Below, one piece after another: positions 16,297-24,273 of a stretch of DNA of 36,277 bases (its first letter is position 1; each line of letters opens with the position of its first letter). A program made the position numbers and the translations under genes. This DNA is from an uncultured Oscillospiraceae bacterium (lineage in GTDB: Bacteria; Bacillota; Clostridia; Oscillospirales; Acutalibacteraceae): positions 1 through 36,277 of the forward strand of contig CAJUSM010000025.1 in the NCBI GenBank assembly GCA_910588935.1. Direction: 5' to 3'. Under the pieces are notes generated by a model. It did not search any database. It was not told the origin of the DNA and worked only from the letters and a program-made list of their open reading frames with translations.

Positions 16297-17640
16297 ATGG
16301 CTGAATTTTACCATTCTGTAACACTAAAAGAAGAAAAATGCGTGGGCTGTACCAACTGTGTGAAGCGCTGCCCTACCGAGGCCATCCGCATACGGGAGGG
16401 CAAGGCTTTTATCGCCACAGAGCGGTGCATCGACTGTGGGGAGTGCATTCGCATATGTCCCCACCACGCCAAACGGGCCAGGTTTACCCACATGGAGGCT
16501 TTGGGCAAATTCCGGTATACCATTGCTTTGCCCGCCCCCGCCCTGTATGGCCAGTTCAACAACCTGGACGACATTGACTATGTGCTGACAGGCCTGAAGA
16601 AAATGGGCTTTGACCAGGTGTACGAGGTGGCTAGGGCCGCCGAGCTGGTCAGCGAGGCCACCCGTAAGCTTATGTATAACTCTGAAAGCGGGATGCCCCT
16701 GCCCCGGCCGGTAATCAGCTCCGCCTGCCCTGCGGTAGTCCGGCTCATCCGGGTACGGTTTCCAGATTTGTGCGACCATGTGCTGCCTCTGAAGTCCCCC
16801 ATGGAGACAGCCGCCGGCATGGCAAAAAAAGAGGCCCAGGAAAAGACCGGCCTGGCGCTAGAAGAGATAGGCTGCTTTTTTATCACCCCCTGCCCTGCCA
16901 AGGTGACGGATATTAAAATGCCTTTGGGTATGGAAAAGTCTATGGTAGATGGGGCTATTGCTATTAGCGAGGTTTTTCCCACCCTTAGCCACACCATGGA
17001 CCGGCTGGAAAGCATAGAGGCCATTGCCAACTCAGGGATTATTGGGGTGGGCTGGTCCACCAGCGGAGGCGAGTCCGCGGCCCTGCTCAACGAGAAATAC
17101 CTGGCGGCAGACGGCATTGAAAACGTGATCCGGGTGTTGGAAGAGGTAGAGGACGAGCGCATTGGCGACCTGGACTTCATTGAGCTGAACGCCTGCGCCG
17201 GCGGCTGCGTGGGGGGAGTGCTCTGTGTAGAAAATCCCTATGTGGCCAAGGCGCGGATCCAGCGGCTGCGGAAATACCTGCCTGTTTCTCAGAACCACTT
17301 GGCTGGGGGACCGGTGCCCAACGAGATGGAGTGGGAGGAGGCTTTGGAATTTTCCAATGTGATGACCCTTTCTGCCGACCTGCAGCAGGCCATGCGGATG
17401 ATGGTGGAAATAGACGGCATTGAGGAAGAGCTCCCTGGCCTGGACTGCGGCGCCTGCGGCGCTCCTACTTGCCGGGCCTTTGCCGAGGACGTGGTAAAGG
17501 GGGCCTGCAAGCAGACAGATTGTGTGTTTGTGTACCGTAAGAAGATGCAGAAGGTGGCCAGCACCCTTTCTGAGCTGGAGGGAAGCTTAGGCTGGCACCC
17601 AGCCCCAGGAGGCGGAGAGAAAAAGGAATCACGATTATAA
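16297..17640 (+). CDS. putative sensory [FeFe] hydrogenase (HydS/HfsB type)
   Basis: A 447-residue hydrogenase-like protein. Two [4Fe-4S] ferredoxin motifs come first (C15, C18, C21, C25 and C44, C47, C50, C54), then the H-cluster domain, then an extra Fe-S domain (CGACGAPTC near residue 383, with later Cys). All four H-cluster cysteines are kept, but the loops differ from catalytic enzymes: SSACPAV (C144), TPCPAKVTD (C199) and NACAGGCVGG (C300, C304). This resembles the group C/D, putatively H2-sensing, hydrogenases. There is no PAS domain and no large-subunit tail. It should bind an H-cluster supplied by HydEFG (not in this window). Start ATG 16297 follows AAAGGGA; TTG 16291 is too close to that site. 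Confidence 0.88.
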   Translation: MAEFYHSVTLKEEKCVGCTNCVKRCPTEAIRIREGKAFIATERCIDCGECIRICPHHAKRARFTHMEALGKFRYTIALPAPALYGQFNNLDDIDYVLTGLKKMGFDQVYEVARAAELVSEATRKLMYNSESGMPLPRPVISSACPAVVRLIRVRFPDLCDHVLPLKSPMETAAGMAKKEAQEKTGLALEEIGCFFITPCPAKVTDIKMPLGMEKSMVDGAIAISEVFPTLSHTMDRLESIEAIANSGIIGVGWSTSGGESAALLNEKYLAADGIENVIRVLEEVEDERIGDLDFIELNACAGGCVGGVLCVENPYVAKARIQRLRKYLPVSQNHLAGGPVPNEMEWEEALEFSNVMTLSADLQQAMRMMVEIDGIEEELPGLDCGACGAPTCRAFAEDVVKGACKQTDCVFVYRKKMQKVASTLSELEGSLGWHPAPGGGEKKESRL

Positions 17641-17669
17641 CGACAGAAAGATAAGGGAGATGAGGCTTT

Positions 17670-17999
17670 ATGACCATCAACGATCTGGCCCAGGCTTGCT
17701 GCTGGAAGCTGCTGGCAGGAGAGGACGGCATCGATAATCTGGTAGACGGCTGCTATGTGGGAGATCTGCTCAGTTGGGTAATGGGCCGGGCTCAGTCGGG
17801 GAATGTATGGCTTACGGTAATGGGCAATTTGAACGCCATTGCTGTGGCAGCCTTGGCAGATACCAGCGGCATTGTGCTGTGTGAAGACGCCGCCCTGGAC
17901 CAGGACGCCAAAAAGCGGGCGGATATGCAGGGAATCCCGGTGTTCAGCTGCCCGGAGAACCTGTACCAAACCGCCATAAAGGTGTATGAACAGCTATAA
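17670..17999 (+). CDS. DRTGG-domain protein (hydrogenase-cluster, second copy)
   Basis: A 109-residue single-domain DRTGG protein, different in sequence from the one at 15478. Characteristic parts are the N-terminal MTINDLAQACCWKLLAG, GCYVGDLLSWVMGRAQ in the middle, and IVLCEDAALDQDAKKRAD near the end. Function unknown; in related clusters such proteins accompany hydrogenase and PHP genes. AAGGGAG precedes ATG 17670, 29 bp after the hydrogenase stop. The PHP gene starts on the base right after its stop codon. Confidence 0.85.
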   Translation: MTINDLAQACCWKLLAGEDGIDNLVDGCYVGDLLSWVMGRAQSGNVWLTVMGNLNAIAVAALADTSGIVLCEDAALDQDAKKRADMQGIPVFSCPENLYQTAIKVYEQL

Positions 18000-18740
18000 A
18001 TGAAAGATTATATTTACGATTTTCATATACACTCCTGCCTTTCCCCTTGTGGGGACAATGATATGACTCCCAATAATATTGTAGGCATGGCGGCCATTTC
18101 CGGGCTGGAAGTGATTGGGATTACGGACCACAACACCTGCCGTAACGCCCCTGGGGTGCTGGCTGTGGCCCAAGAGGCAGGCATCCTGGCCATACCCGGT
18201 ATGGAGCTGTGCACAGCAGAGGAGGCCCATGTAGTCTGCCTTTTTGAGACCCTGGAGGGGGCCCTGGGCTTTGACCGCTACATATATAAAAACATGCCCC
18301 ATATCCAGAACAAGCCGGAAATCTTTGGCGAGCAGCGCATACTTAACGAAGACGATGAGCTGATTGGCACGCTGGAGGAGCTGCTGCTGGTATCCTCTTT
18401 TGTTACAGTAGACGATGCCCGGCGGCTGGCGGAGGAATACGGGGGCACAGCCTTTCCGGCCCATGTGGACCGGGACTCTTACAGTGTTATCGCCGCCCTG
18501 GGGAGCATTCCCCCAGAGGGAGGCTACCGGGTAGCGGAGGTAACCAGAGACTGTGACCTGGAGGCCTTGCGGGCGCAGTACCCAGAGCTGCAGGGGCTGG
18601 GGATTGTGCGGGACTCGGACAGCCATTATCTAGACACTTTGGCTACAGGGCAGCCGCTGAAGATTGCGCTGGAGGAGCCTACGGCTAAGGCGGTGGTGGA
18701 TGCCATCCGCCAGGGACGCTCAGGGCTGGGCCCGCTATAG
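18000..18740 (+). CDS. PHP-domain phosphoesterase
   Basis: A 246-residue PHP-domain protein, a trinuclear metal phosphoesterase fold. Ligand residues are visible in order: HIH (H9, H11), ITDHN (near 41), GMEL (near 67), EEAHVV (near 75), FPAHVD (near 155) and DSDSHY (near 204). Related proteins hydrolyse nucleotides or phosphorylated proteins and sugars; the substrate here is unknown. It may reverse phosphorylation by the ATPase of this operon, which is inference. ATG 18000 follows directly on the stop of the DRTGG gene, with only a distant AAAGGTG, so coupling to upstream translation is likely. It ends the regulatory operon. Confidence 0.88.
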   Translation: MKDYIYDFHIHSCLSPCGDNDMTPNNIVGMAAISGLEVIGITDHNTCRNAPGVLAVAQEAGILAIPGMELCTAEEAHVVCLFETLEGALGFDRYIYKNMPHIQNKPEIFGEQRILNEDDELIGTLEELLLVSSFVTVDDARRLAEEYGGTAFPAHVDRDSYSVIAALGSIPPEGGYRVAEVTRDCDLEALRAQYPELQGLGIVRDSDSHYLDTLATGQPLKIALEEPTAKAVVDAIRQGRSGLGPL

Positions 18741-18776
18741 AGGGAAAAGCCTTGGCAGCGAAATGCGGTATATAGA

Positions 18777-18869
18777 TATCGATATTTTGGTATTTATTTA
18801 CACTTAATATCGATAAAAAAGTTGGAAATTGTTGTTCTTTTGAGAATCGTTCTTTTTCAGAATTATAAG
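18777..18869 (+). promoter_or_regulatory. promoter and dyads ahead of the hydABC operon
   Basis: TTGAGA (18840-18845), 18-bp spacer, TATAAG (18864-18869) is the best promoter. Upstream lie two identical palindromes TATCGATA (18777-18784 and 18808-18815), 31 bp apart start to start, about three helical turns. Two TTCT...AGAA dyads (18835-18846 and 18850-18862) overlap the -35 and spacer. These are candidate operators. No good Rex-type site was recognised. Confidence 0.55.
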
Positions 18870-18929
18870 TCTCGCTAGTTTTGTTATATTTACTCTAGTC
18901 ACGCATTCAAGAAAGGAAGATGGTATACA

Positions 18930-19427
18930 ATGCAAAAACGTATCAGCAGTTTGCCATTTCATGACACCGCCGAGCAGGCCCAAAAGCTGGAAGAAGTGAT
19001 TCAGAGCTTGCGGGGCCAGGCAGGCGCGGTTATGCCCGCTTTGCATCAGGCCCAGGAGATTTACGGCTACCTGCCCCTAGAAGTGCAAAAGAAAATTGCC
19101 GACGGCCTGGATGTGCCGCTGGAGGAGGTATACGGGGTTTCTACCTTTTATTCCCAGTTCTCCCTTACGCCCAAGGGCCGCCATCACATCTCCGTGTGCT
19201 TGGGCACTGCCTGCTATGTAAAGGGCTCCGACAAAGTGCTGGACAGAATTACCCAAAAGCTGGGCATTGGGCCTGAGGAGTGCACAGAGGATGGCCTGTT
19301 CTCCCTTACCGCCTGCCGGTGCATTGGCGCCTGCGGTCTGGCCCCGGTTATGATGATCAATGAAGATGTTTACGGTCGCCTGGCCCCCGAGGATGTGGAC
19401 GGCATTTTGGATAAATACGCCGAGTAA
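18930..19427 (+). CDS. hydC: hydrogenase subunit HydC (NuoE-like [2Fe-2S])
   Basis: A 165-residue thioredoxin-fold [2Fe-2S] protein of the NuoE/HydC family, the small subunit of trimeric NAD-linked [FeFe] hydrogenases. The N-terminal helical part includes the family VMPALHQAQEIYGYLP; the cluster ligands are CLGTAC (CX4C) and CIGAC (CX3C) in the C-terminal half, about 40 residues apart. It should pass electrons between the flavin subunit HydB and the other clusters. GAAAGGAAG precedes ATG 18930. It is the first gene of the structural operon and is separated from hydB by two accessory genes. Confidence 0.92.
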   Translation: MQKRISSLPFHDTAEQAQKLEEVIQSLRGQAGAVMPALHQAQEIYGYLPLEVQKKIADGLDVPLEEVYGVSTFYSQFSLTPKGRHHISVCLGTACYVKGSDKVLDRITQKLGIGPEECTEDGLFSLTACRCIGACGLAPVMMINEDVYGRLAPEDVDGILDKYAE

Positions 19428-19484
19428 TCCCCGTCTTTTTCTCCACGCGCTAAATAAAGCTCGCACATAAAGGATGGATGAATC

Positions 19485-20060
19485 ATGCGGGAGCTCTCAT
19501 TGAACGTAATGGACATCGCCCAAAACTCCATATCCGCGGGGGCCAGCCTTATCACGGTTACTGTGGAGGAGGACCTGGGCGGTGATACGCTGTCCATTTC
19601 TATCAGCGACAATGGCCGGGGCATGACGCCGGAACAGGTAGAGCATGTAACCGACCCTTTCTTTACTACCCGTACCACCCGGAGCGTAGGTTTGGGCGTG
19701 CCTCTTTTTAAAATGGAGGCAGAGATGACCGGGGGCAGCTTCGGAATCCAGTCTGAGCTAGGGGTGGGCACTACTACCTGGGCGGTGTTCAAGCCATCCA
19801 GCGTTGATATGATCCCGTTGGGGGATATCAATGATACCATCAGCATGCTGGTGTTGTGTAATCCTGACTTGGATTTTGTATTTCAGCGCAAGCTTGTAAC
19901 CCACCAGGGGGAACAGCGGGAGTTTGCCCTAAAAACCACAGAGCTGCGGGAGGCGCTGGGGGGAGACGTGCCCCTAAATGCCCCCGACGTTACTTTATGG
20001 ATTAAGGAATATCTGACGGAAAATACGGCGGAGCTAAGCGGCATACAGCCAGAAGGCTGA
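19485..20060 (+). CDS. histidine-kinase-like ATPase without phosphoacceptor domain
   Basis: A 191-residue GHKL ATPase. The N box starts almost at the N-terminus (MDIAQNSISAGAS, residues 9-21), then G1 DNGRGM (near 45), F box DPFFTTR (near 62) and G2 GLGVPLFK (near 76). It has no DHp dimerisation/phosphoacceptor helix, no sensor and no membrane span. About 85 residues after the ATPase fold are not recognised. Genes like this recur between hydC and the [2Fe-2S] gene in clostridial hydrogenase operons; the role is unknown, perhaps phosphorylation or a regulatory contact. It differs in sequence from the RsbW-like ATPase at 15825. Gap to hydC is 57 bp. Confidence 0.85.
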   Translation: MRELSLNVMDIAQNSISAGASLITVTVEEDLGGDTLSISISDNGRGMTPEQVEHVTDPFFTTRTTRSVGLGVPLFKMEAEMTGGSFGIQSELGVGTTTWAVFKPSSVDMIPLGDINDTISMLVLCNPDLDFVFQRKLVTHQGEQREFALKTTELREALGGDVPLNAPDVTLWIKEYLTENTAELSGIQPEG

Positions 20061-20126
20061 GCTTTTTTCTGCCTGCAAAGCCAACAGACCAATATTTATC
20101 TTTTCCCCGAAAGGAGCCAAATATAT

Positions 20127-20507
20127 ATGAAATCTTTAGCAGAACTTCAGGCCATTCGCGATAAGGCCCGGGCCTCTGTCAACATCCGGGAAAACGCCGA
20201 GGCTGAAACCCGAGTTATGGTGGGCATGGCTACCTGCGGCATTGCCGCCGGCGCCCGGCCTGTGCTTAACGCGTTTGTAGAGGAAGTGGCCAAGCGGGGC
20301 CTTCGGGACACCATGGTTACCCAAACCGGCTGCATTGGCATTTGCCAGTACGAGCCTGTGGTGGAGGTCATCACCCCCGGCAAGGAGAAGGTCACATATG
20401 TAAAAATGACCGCCGAAAAGGCCGTCCGCGTGGTCAACGACCACCTGGTCAACGGCAATGTCGTCACCGAATACACCATTGGCGCCAACGCAATCGGCGC
20501 GAAGTAA
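20127..20507 (+). CDS. [2Fe-2S] thioredoxin-like ferredoxin of the hydrogenase operon
   Basis: A 126-residue thioredoxin-like [2Fe-2S] ferredoxin, a regular companion of hydABC in Clostridia. Signature parts: VGMATCGIAAGARP (Cys near residue 37) and TGCIGIC (CX3C near 71-75). Only three cysteines occur in the whole chain, so either a non-Cys residue completes the cluster or none binds; the reduced pattern appears typical of this subfamily. Likely acts as an electron carrier or as an extra subunit next to HydB, whose own N-terminus has the same fold. AAAGGAG precedes ATG 20127; hydB starts 12 bp after the stop. Confidence 0.87.
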   Translation: MKSLAELQAIRDKARASVNIRENAEAETRVMVGMATCGIAAGARPVLNAFVEEVAKRGLRDTMVTQTGCIGICQYEPVVEVITPGKEKVTYVKMTAEKAVRVVNDHLVNGNVVTEYTIGANAIGAK

Positions 20508-20519
20508 GGAGGATAACAT

Positions 20520-22310
20520 ATGTTTCGTTCAAACGTGCTGGTCTGCGGCGGCACCGGCTGCACCTCCTCCAACAGCGAGCAGATTATTGAAAAGCTCAAT
20601 GAGGAGATTAAGGCTCAAGGCTTGGACAAGGAAGTCAATGTAATCCGCACCGGCTGCTTTGGCCTGTGCGCGCTGGGCCCCATTATGGTTGTTTATCCCG
20701 AGGGCGCTTTCTACAGCCGGGTTACCCCGGAGGATGTGCCGGAAATCGTTTCTGAGCACCTTTTGAAAGGCCGCATTGTCACCCGCCTGCTGTACCAGGA
20801 GACCGTGGTGGATGAGAACACCACAAAATCCCTTAACGAGACCAAATTTTATGCCAAGCAGATGCGTATTGCCCTGCGGAACTGCGGCGTGATTAACCCC
20901 GAGCTTATTGACGAGTATATTGCCCAAGACGGCTACGCGGCTCTTGGCAAGGTGCTTACCGAGATGACCCCCCAGCAGGTTATCGACACCATGCTGGCCT
21001 CCGGCCTGCGGGGCCGGGGCGGCGCGGGTTTCCCCACGGGCCTTAAGTGGAAATTTGCCGCGGCCAACCCGGCGGACCAGAAGTATGCCTGCTGCAATGC
21101 CGACGAGGGCGACCCCGGGGCGTTCATGGACCGCTCTGTGCTGGAAGGCGACCCCCACAGCGTTTTAGAGGCTATGGCCATTGCCGGTTATGCCATTGGC
21201 GCTTCTCAGGGTTACATTTATATCCGGGCCGAGTACCCCATTGCGGTAAAACGCCTGCAGATCGCCATCAAGCAGGCCCGGGAGTACGGCCTGCTGGGCA
21301 AAAACATCTTTGATTCCGGCTTCGATTTTGACATCGACATCCGCCTAGGCGCCGGCGCCTTTGTGTGCGGCGAGGAAACCGCGCTGATGACCTCCATCGA
21401 GGGCAAGCGGGGCGAGCCCAGAGTCCGGCCTCCCTTCCCGGCCCTGAAGGGCCTGTTTGGCAAGCCCACTGTGCTGAACAACGTGGAGACCTATGCCAAC
21501 ATCCCCCAGATCATCCTTAAGGGCGCGGACTGGTTTAAGTCCATCGGCACCGAGAAATCCCCTGGCACCAAGGTCTTCGCCCTGGGCGGCAAGATCACCA
21601 ACACGGGCCTGGTAGAGGTTCCCATGGGCACCACGCTCCGGGAGGTTGTTGAGGACATTGGCGGCGGCGTGCCGGACGGCCATACCTTTAAGGCGGCCCA
21701 AACCGGCGGCCCCTCTGGCGGCTGCATTCCCGCCTCTCTTATCGATACCCCCATTGATTACGATAACCTGATTGCCATTGGCTCCATGATGGGCTCCGGC
21801 GGATTGATTGTTATGGACGAGACTACCTGTATGGTGGATATCGCCAAGTTCTTCCTAGAGTTCACCGTGGACGAGAGCTGCGGCAAGTGCACTCCCTGCC
21901 GGGTAGGCACCAAGCGCCTTCTGGAGATTCTGGATAAAATCACCAGCGGCAAGGGTACCCTGGAGGACATTGACCGGATGGAGGAGCTGTGCTACTACAT
22001 TAAAGAGAACTCCCTGTGCGGCTTGGGCCAGACAGCCCCCAACCCGGTGCTCTCTACCCTAAAGTATTTCCGGGATGAGTATGTAGCCCACGTAACCGAG
22101 CACCGCTGCCCGGCCGGCGCCTGTAAAGCCCTTACCAACTTTAGCATTGAGGCCGATAAGTGCAAGGGCTGCACCCTCTGCGCCCGCAATTGCCCTGTGG
22201 GGGCCATCTCTGGCAAAGTGAAGGAAGCCCATGTTATCGATACCAACAAGTGCATTAAGTGCGGCGTGTGTATGGAGAAGTGTAAGTTCAACGCCGTGGT
22301 GAAGAAATAA
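20520..22310 (+). CDS. hydB: hydrogenase flavoprotein subunit HydB (NuoF-like)
   Basis: A 596-residue NuoF-type subunit that binds FMN and NAD(H). Domain order: thioredoxin-like [2Fe-2S] domain (residues 1-90, with VCGGTGC and TGCFGLC), FMN/NADH domain (GRGGAGFPTGLKW near 160 and NADEGDPGAFMDRS near 192), SLBB-like segment, the [4Fe-4S] site SCGKCTPCRVG (near 456), and two C-terminal ferredoxin clusters (CKGCTLCARNC and CIKCGVCMEKC). That composition matches HydB of trimeric hydrogenases that couple NADH and reduced ferredoxin to H2. AAGGAGG precedes ATG 20520. Codon use is strongly biased to C-ending codons, suggesting high expression. Confidence 0.95.
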   Translation: MFRSNVLVCGGTGCTSSNSEQIIEKLNEEIKAQGLDKEVNVIRTGCFGLCALGPIMVVYPEGAFYSRVTPEDVPEIVSEHLLKGRIVTRLLYQETVVDENTTKSLNETKFYAKQMRIALRNCGVINPELIDEYIAQDGYAALGKVLTEMTPQQVIDTMLASGLRGRGGAGFPTGLKWKFAAANPADQKYACCNADEGDPGAFMDRSVLEGDPHSVLEAMAIAGYAIGASQGYIYIRAEYPIAVKRLQIAIKQAREYGLLGKNIFDSGFDFDIDIRLGAGAFVCGEETALMTSIEGKRGEPRVRPPFPALKGLFGKPTVLNNVETYANIPQIILKGADWFKSIGTEKSPGTKVFALGGKITNTGLVEVPMGTTLREVVEDIGGGVPDGHTFKAAQTGGPSGGCIPASLIDTPIDYDNLIAIGSMMGSGGLIVMDETTCMVDIAKFFLEFTVDESCGKCTPCRVGTKRLLEILDKITSGKGTLEDIDRMEELCYYIKENSLCGLGQTAPNPVLSTLKYFRDEYVAHVTEHRCPAGACKALTNFSIEADKCKGCTLCARNCPVGAISGKVKEAHVIDTNKCIKCGVCMEKCKFNAVVKK

Positions 22311-22325
22311 GGAGGAACCTCGAAT

Positions 22326-24068
22326 ATGGATATGGTCAACGTTAAAATAAACGGCGTAGACTACCAGGTGCCCAAGGATGCCACCATCCTGGAAGCCGCC
22401 CGCCACGCCGGTATCGATATTCCCACCCTTTGCTATCTAAAGGATATCAACCAGATTGGCGCCTGCCGTATGTGCATGGTAGAGGTAAAGGGAGCCCGCT
22501 CTCTGGCCGCGGCCTGTGTATACCCGGTAAACGAGGGAATGGAGATTTTCACCAACTCCCCTAAGGTCCAGGAGTCCCGTAAGATGACCCTGGAGCTGCT
22601 GCTCTCTGTCCACGAGCGCAAGTGCCTAACCTGCGAGCGCAGCGGCAACTGCGAGCTGCAGAAGCTCTGCGCCGATATGGGCATTGAGGAGGACAGCCGT
22701 TTCGAGGGTGTGATGCCCGCTGGCAACAAGGACCTGACCACCCAGTACCTGGAGCGGAACAATGCCAAGTGCGTGCTCTGCCGCCGGTGCGTGGCTGCCT
22801 GCCAGAACCAGCATGTAGCGGTAATCGGCGCCAACAACCGGGGCTTTGATACCGAGATTGGCTGCGCCTTTGAGAATTCCCTCTCCAATGTGTCCTGTGT
22901 GGCCTGCGGCCAGTGTATTGTCAGCTGCCCCACCGGCGCCCTTACCGAGAAGGACAATACTCACGAAGTGATTGAAGCCATCAATGACCCTGAAAAGATT
23001 GTGATTGTGCAAACCGCCCCTGCTGTGCGCGCTGCCCTGGGTGAGGAGTTCGGCCTGCCCATTGGCACCAATGTAGAGGGCAAAATGGCCGCGGCCCTCC
23101 GCCGCCTAGGCTTCGACAAGGTGTTCGACACCGATTTCGGCGCGGATATGACCATTATGGAAGAGGCCCACGAGTTTATCCACCGGGTAAAGAACGGCGG
23201 AACCCTACCCATGATCACCTCCTGCTCTCCCGGCTGGATCAAGTTCTGCGAGCACTACTACCCGGATTTGCTGGACCATCTGTCCAGCTGCAAATCTCCC
23301 CAGAACATGACTGGCGCTCTTATTAAGACCTGGTACGCCGAGAAGGAGAACATCGATCCCGCCAAGATTGTTTCCGTCTCCGTTATGCCCTGTACCGCCA
23401 AAAAGTTCGAGATTCAGCGGGACGATGAGGCTGCAGCCGGCCTGCCGGATGTGGACATCAGCCTGACCACCCGGGAACTGGCTCGACTGATTAAAAAGGC
23501 CCAGCTGAACTTTAACGCCCTACCCGATGAGAAATTTGACGAGGCCATGGGCGTTTCCACTGGCGCGGCCGTGATCTTTGGCGCCACCGGCGGCGTAATG
23601 GAAGCCGCCCTGCGCACCGCTGCCGACGTGCTCACCGGCGAGAGCCAGGAGTCTGTTGAGTACAACGAGATCCGCGGTACCGATGGGATTAAAGAAGCCG
23701 TGTACAATGTGGCTGGCATGGATGTAAAGGTTGCGGTAGCCAGCGGCCTGAGCAATGCCGACAAGATCCTGAAGAAGGTGCGGGCTGGCGAGGCCGACTA
23801 TCAGTTTATTGAGATTATGTGCTGCCCAGGCGGCTGCGTAAACGGCGGCGGCCAGCCTGTGCGCTCGGCCAACGATTGGGCCTACAACGATATTAAGACC
23901 CTGCGCGCCAAGGCCCTGTATGATCAGGACAAGGGCATGCCTCTGCGCAAGTCTCATGACAACCCGGTGGTGAAGAAGTGCTATGATGAGTTCTTAGGCG
24001 AGCCCGGCAGCCACAAGGCCCATGAGATTCTGCACACCAGCTATGTAAAGCGGGGCAACAAGTTCTAA
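22326..24068 (+). CDS. hydA: [FeFe] hydrogenase catalytic subunit HydA
   Basis: A 580-residue catalytic subunit that makes or oxidises H2. In order: [2Fe-2S] domain (CRMC near residue 42), a His-Cys3 [4Fe-4S] site (HERKCLTCERSGNC), two ferredoxin clusters (CVLCRRC and CVACGQC), and the H-cluster domain with all three signatures: TSCSPGW (near 298), MPCTAKKFE and CCPGGCVNGGGQP, then the small-subunit tail. Loop 1 has Ser where many enzymes have a second Cys (TSCCPGW). With HydB and HydC it should form the heterotrimer that may bifurcate or confurcate electrons between NADH, ferredoxin and H2. AGGAGG precedes ATG 22326; ATG 22332 is an alternative. Confidence 0.96.
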   Translation: MDMVNVKINGVDYQVPKDATILEAARHAGIDIPTLCYLKDINQIGACRMCMVEVKGARSLAAACVYPVNEGMEIFTNSPKVQESRKMTLELLLSVHERKCLTCERSGNCELQKLCADMGIEEDSRFEGVMPAGNKDLTTQYLERNNAKCVLCRRCVAACQNQHVAVIGANNRGFDTEIGCAFENSLSNVSCVACGQCIVSCPTGALTEKDNTHEVIEAINDPEKIVIVQTAPAVRAALGEEFGLPIGTNVEGKMAAALRRLGFDKVFDTDFGADMTIMEEAHEFIHRVKNGGTLPMITSCSPGWIKFCEHYYPDLLDHLSSCKSPQNMTGALIKTWYAEKENIDPAKIVSVSVMPCTAKKFEIQRDDEAAAGLPDVDISLTTRELARLIKKAQLNFNALPDEKFDEAMGVSTGAAVIFGATGGVMEAALRTAADVLTGESQESVEYNEIRGTDGIKEAVYNVAGMDVKVAVASGLSNADKILKKVRAGEADYQFIEIMCCPGGCVNGGGQPVRSANDWAYNDIKTLRAKALYDQDKGMPLRKSHDNPVVKKCYDEFLGEPGSHKAHEILHTSYVKRGNKF

Positions 24069-24109
24069 GTATTTTTCGGTTTTTTTCAGTAAAATAAAAT
24101 CAGCGTTCT

Positions 24110-24143
24110 GGGCCTGGCGGCAGCCAGGTCCGGAATTATTTTA
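24110..24143 (+). terminator. terminator of the hyd operon
   Basis: GGGCCTGGC (24110-24118) pairs with GCCAGGTCC (24123-24131) around a GGCA tetraloop, with one G-T pair; a T-rich tail (ATTATTTTA) follows at 24135-24143. It lies 41 bp after hydA. Confidence 0.7.
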
Positions 24144-24273
24144 TGGCAGAGCGGCAAATCCCGCAATTCGCGCAAAACCTCGTACTTTGGGTTAAATATG
24201 TGATAGAATAAACTCGCTTGGAAATCAGATTTATCCTGGCAAAACCTGAAAAAGCATTTTTGGAGGTGCTATT

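Noticed and set aside
18740..18930. Rex (NADH-sensing) operator ahead of hydABC
   Set aside because: The TTGTTATATTTACT stretch near 18881 lacks the TTGTnnnnnnnnACAA symmetry of Rex sites.
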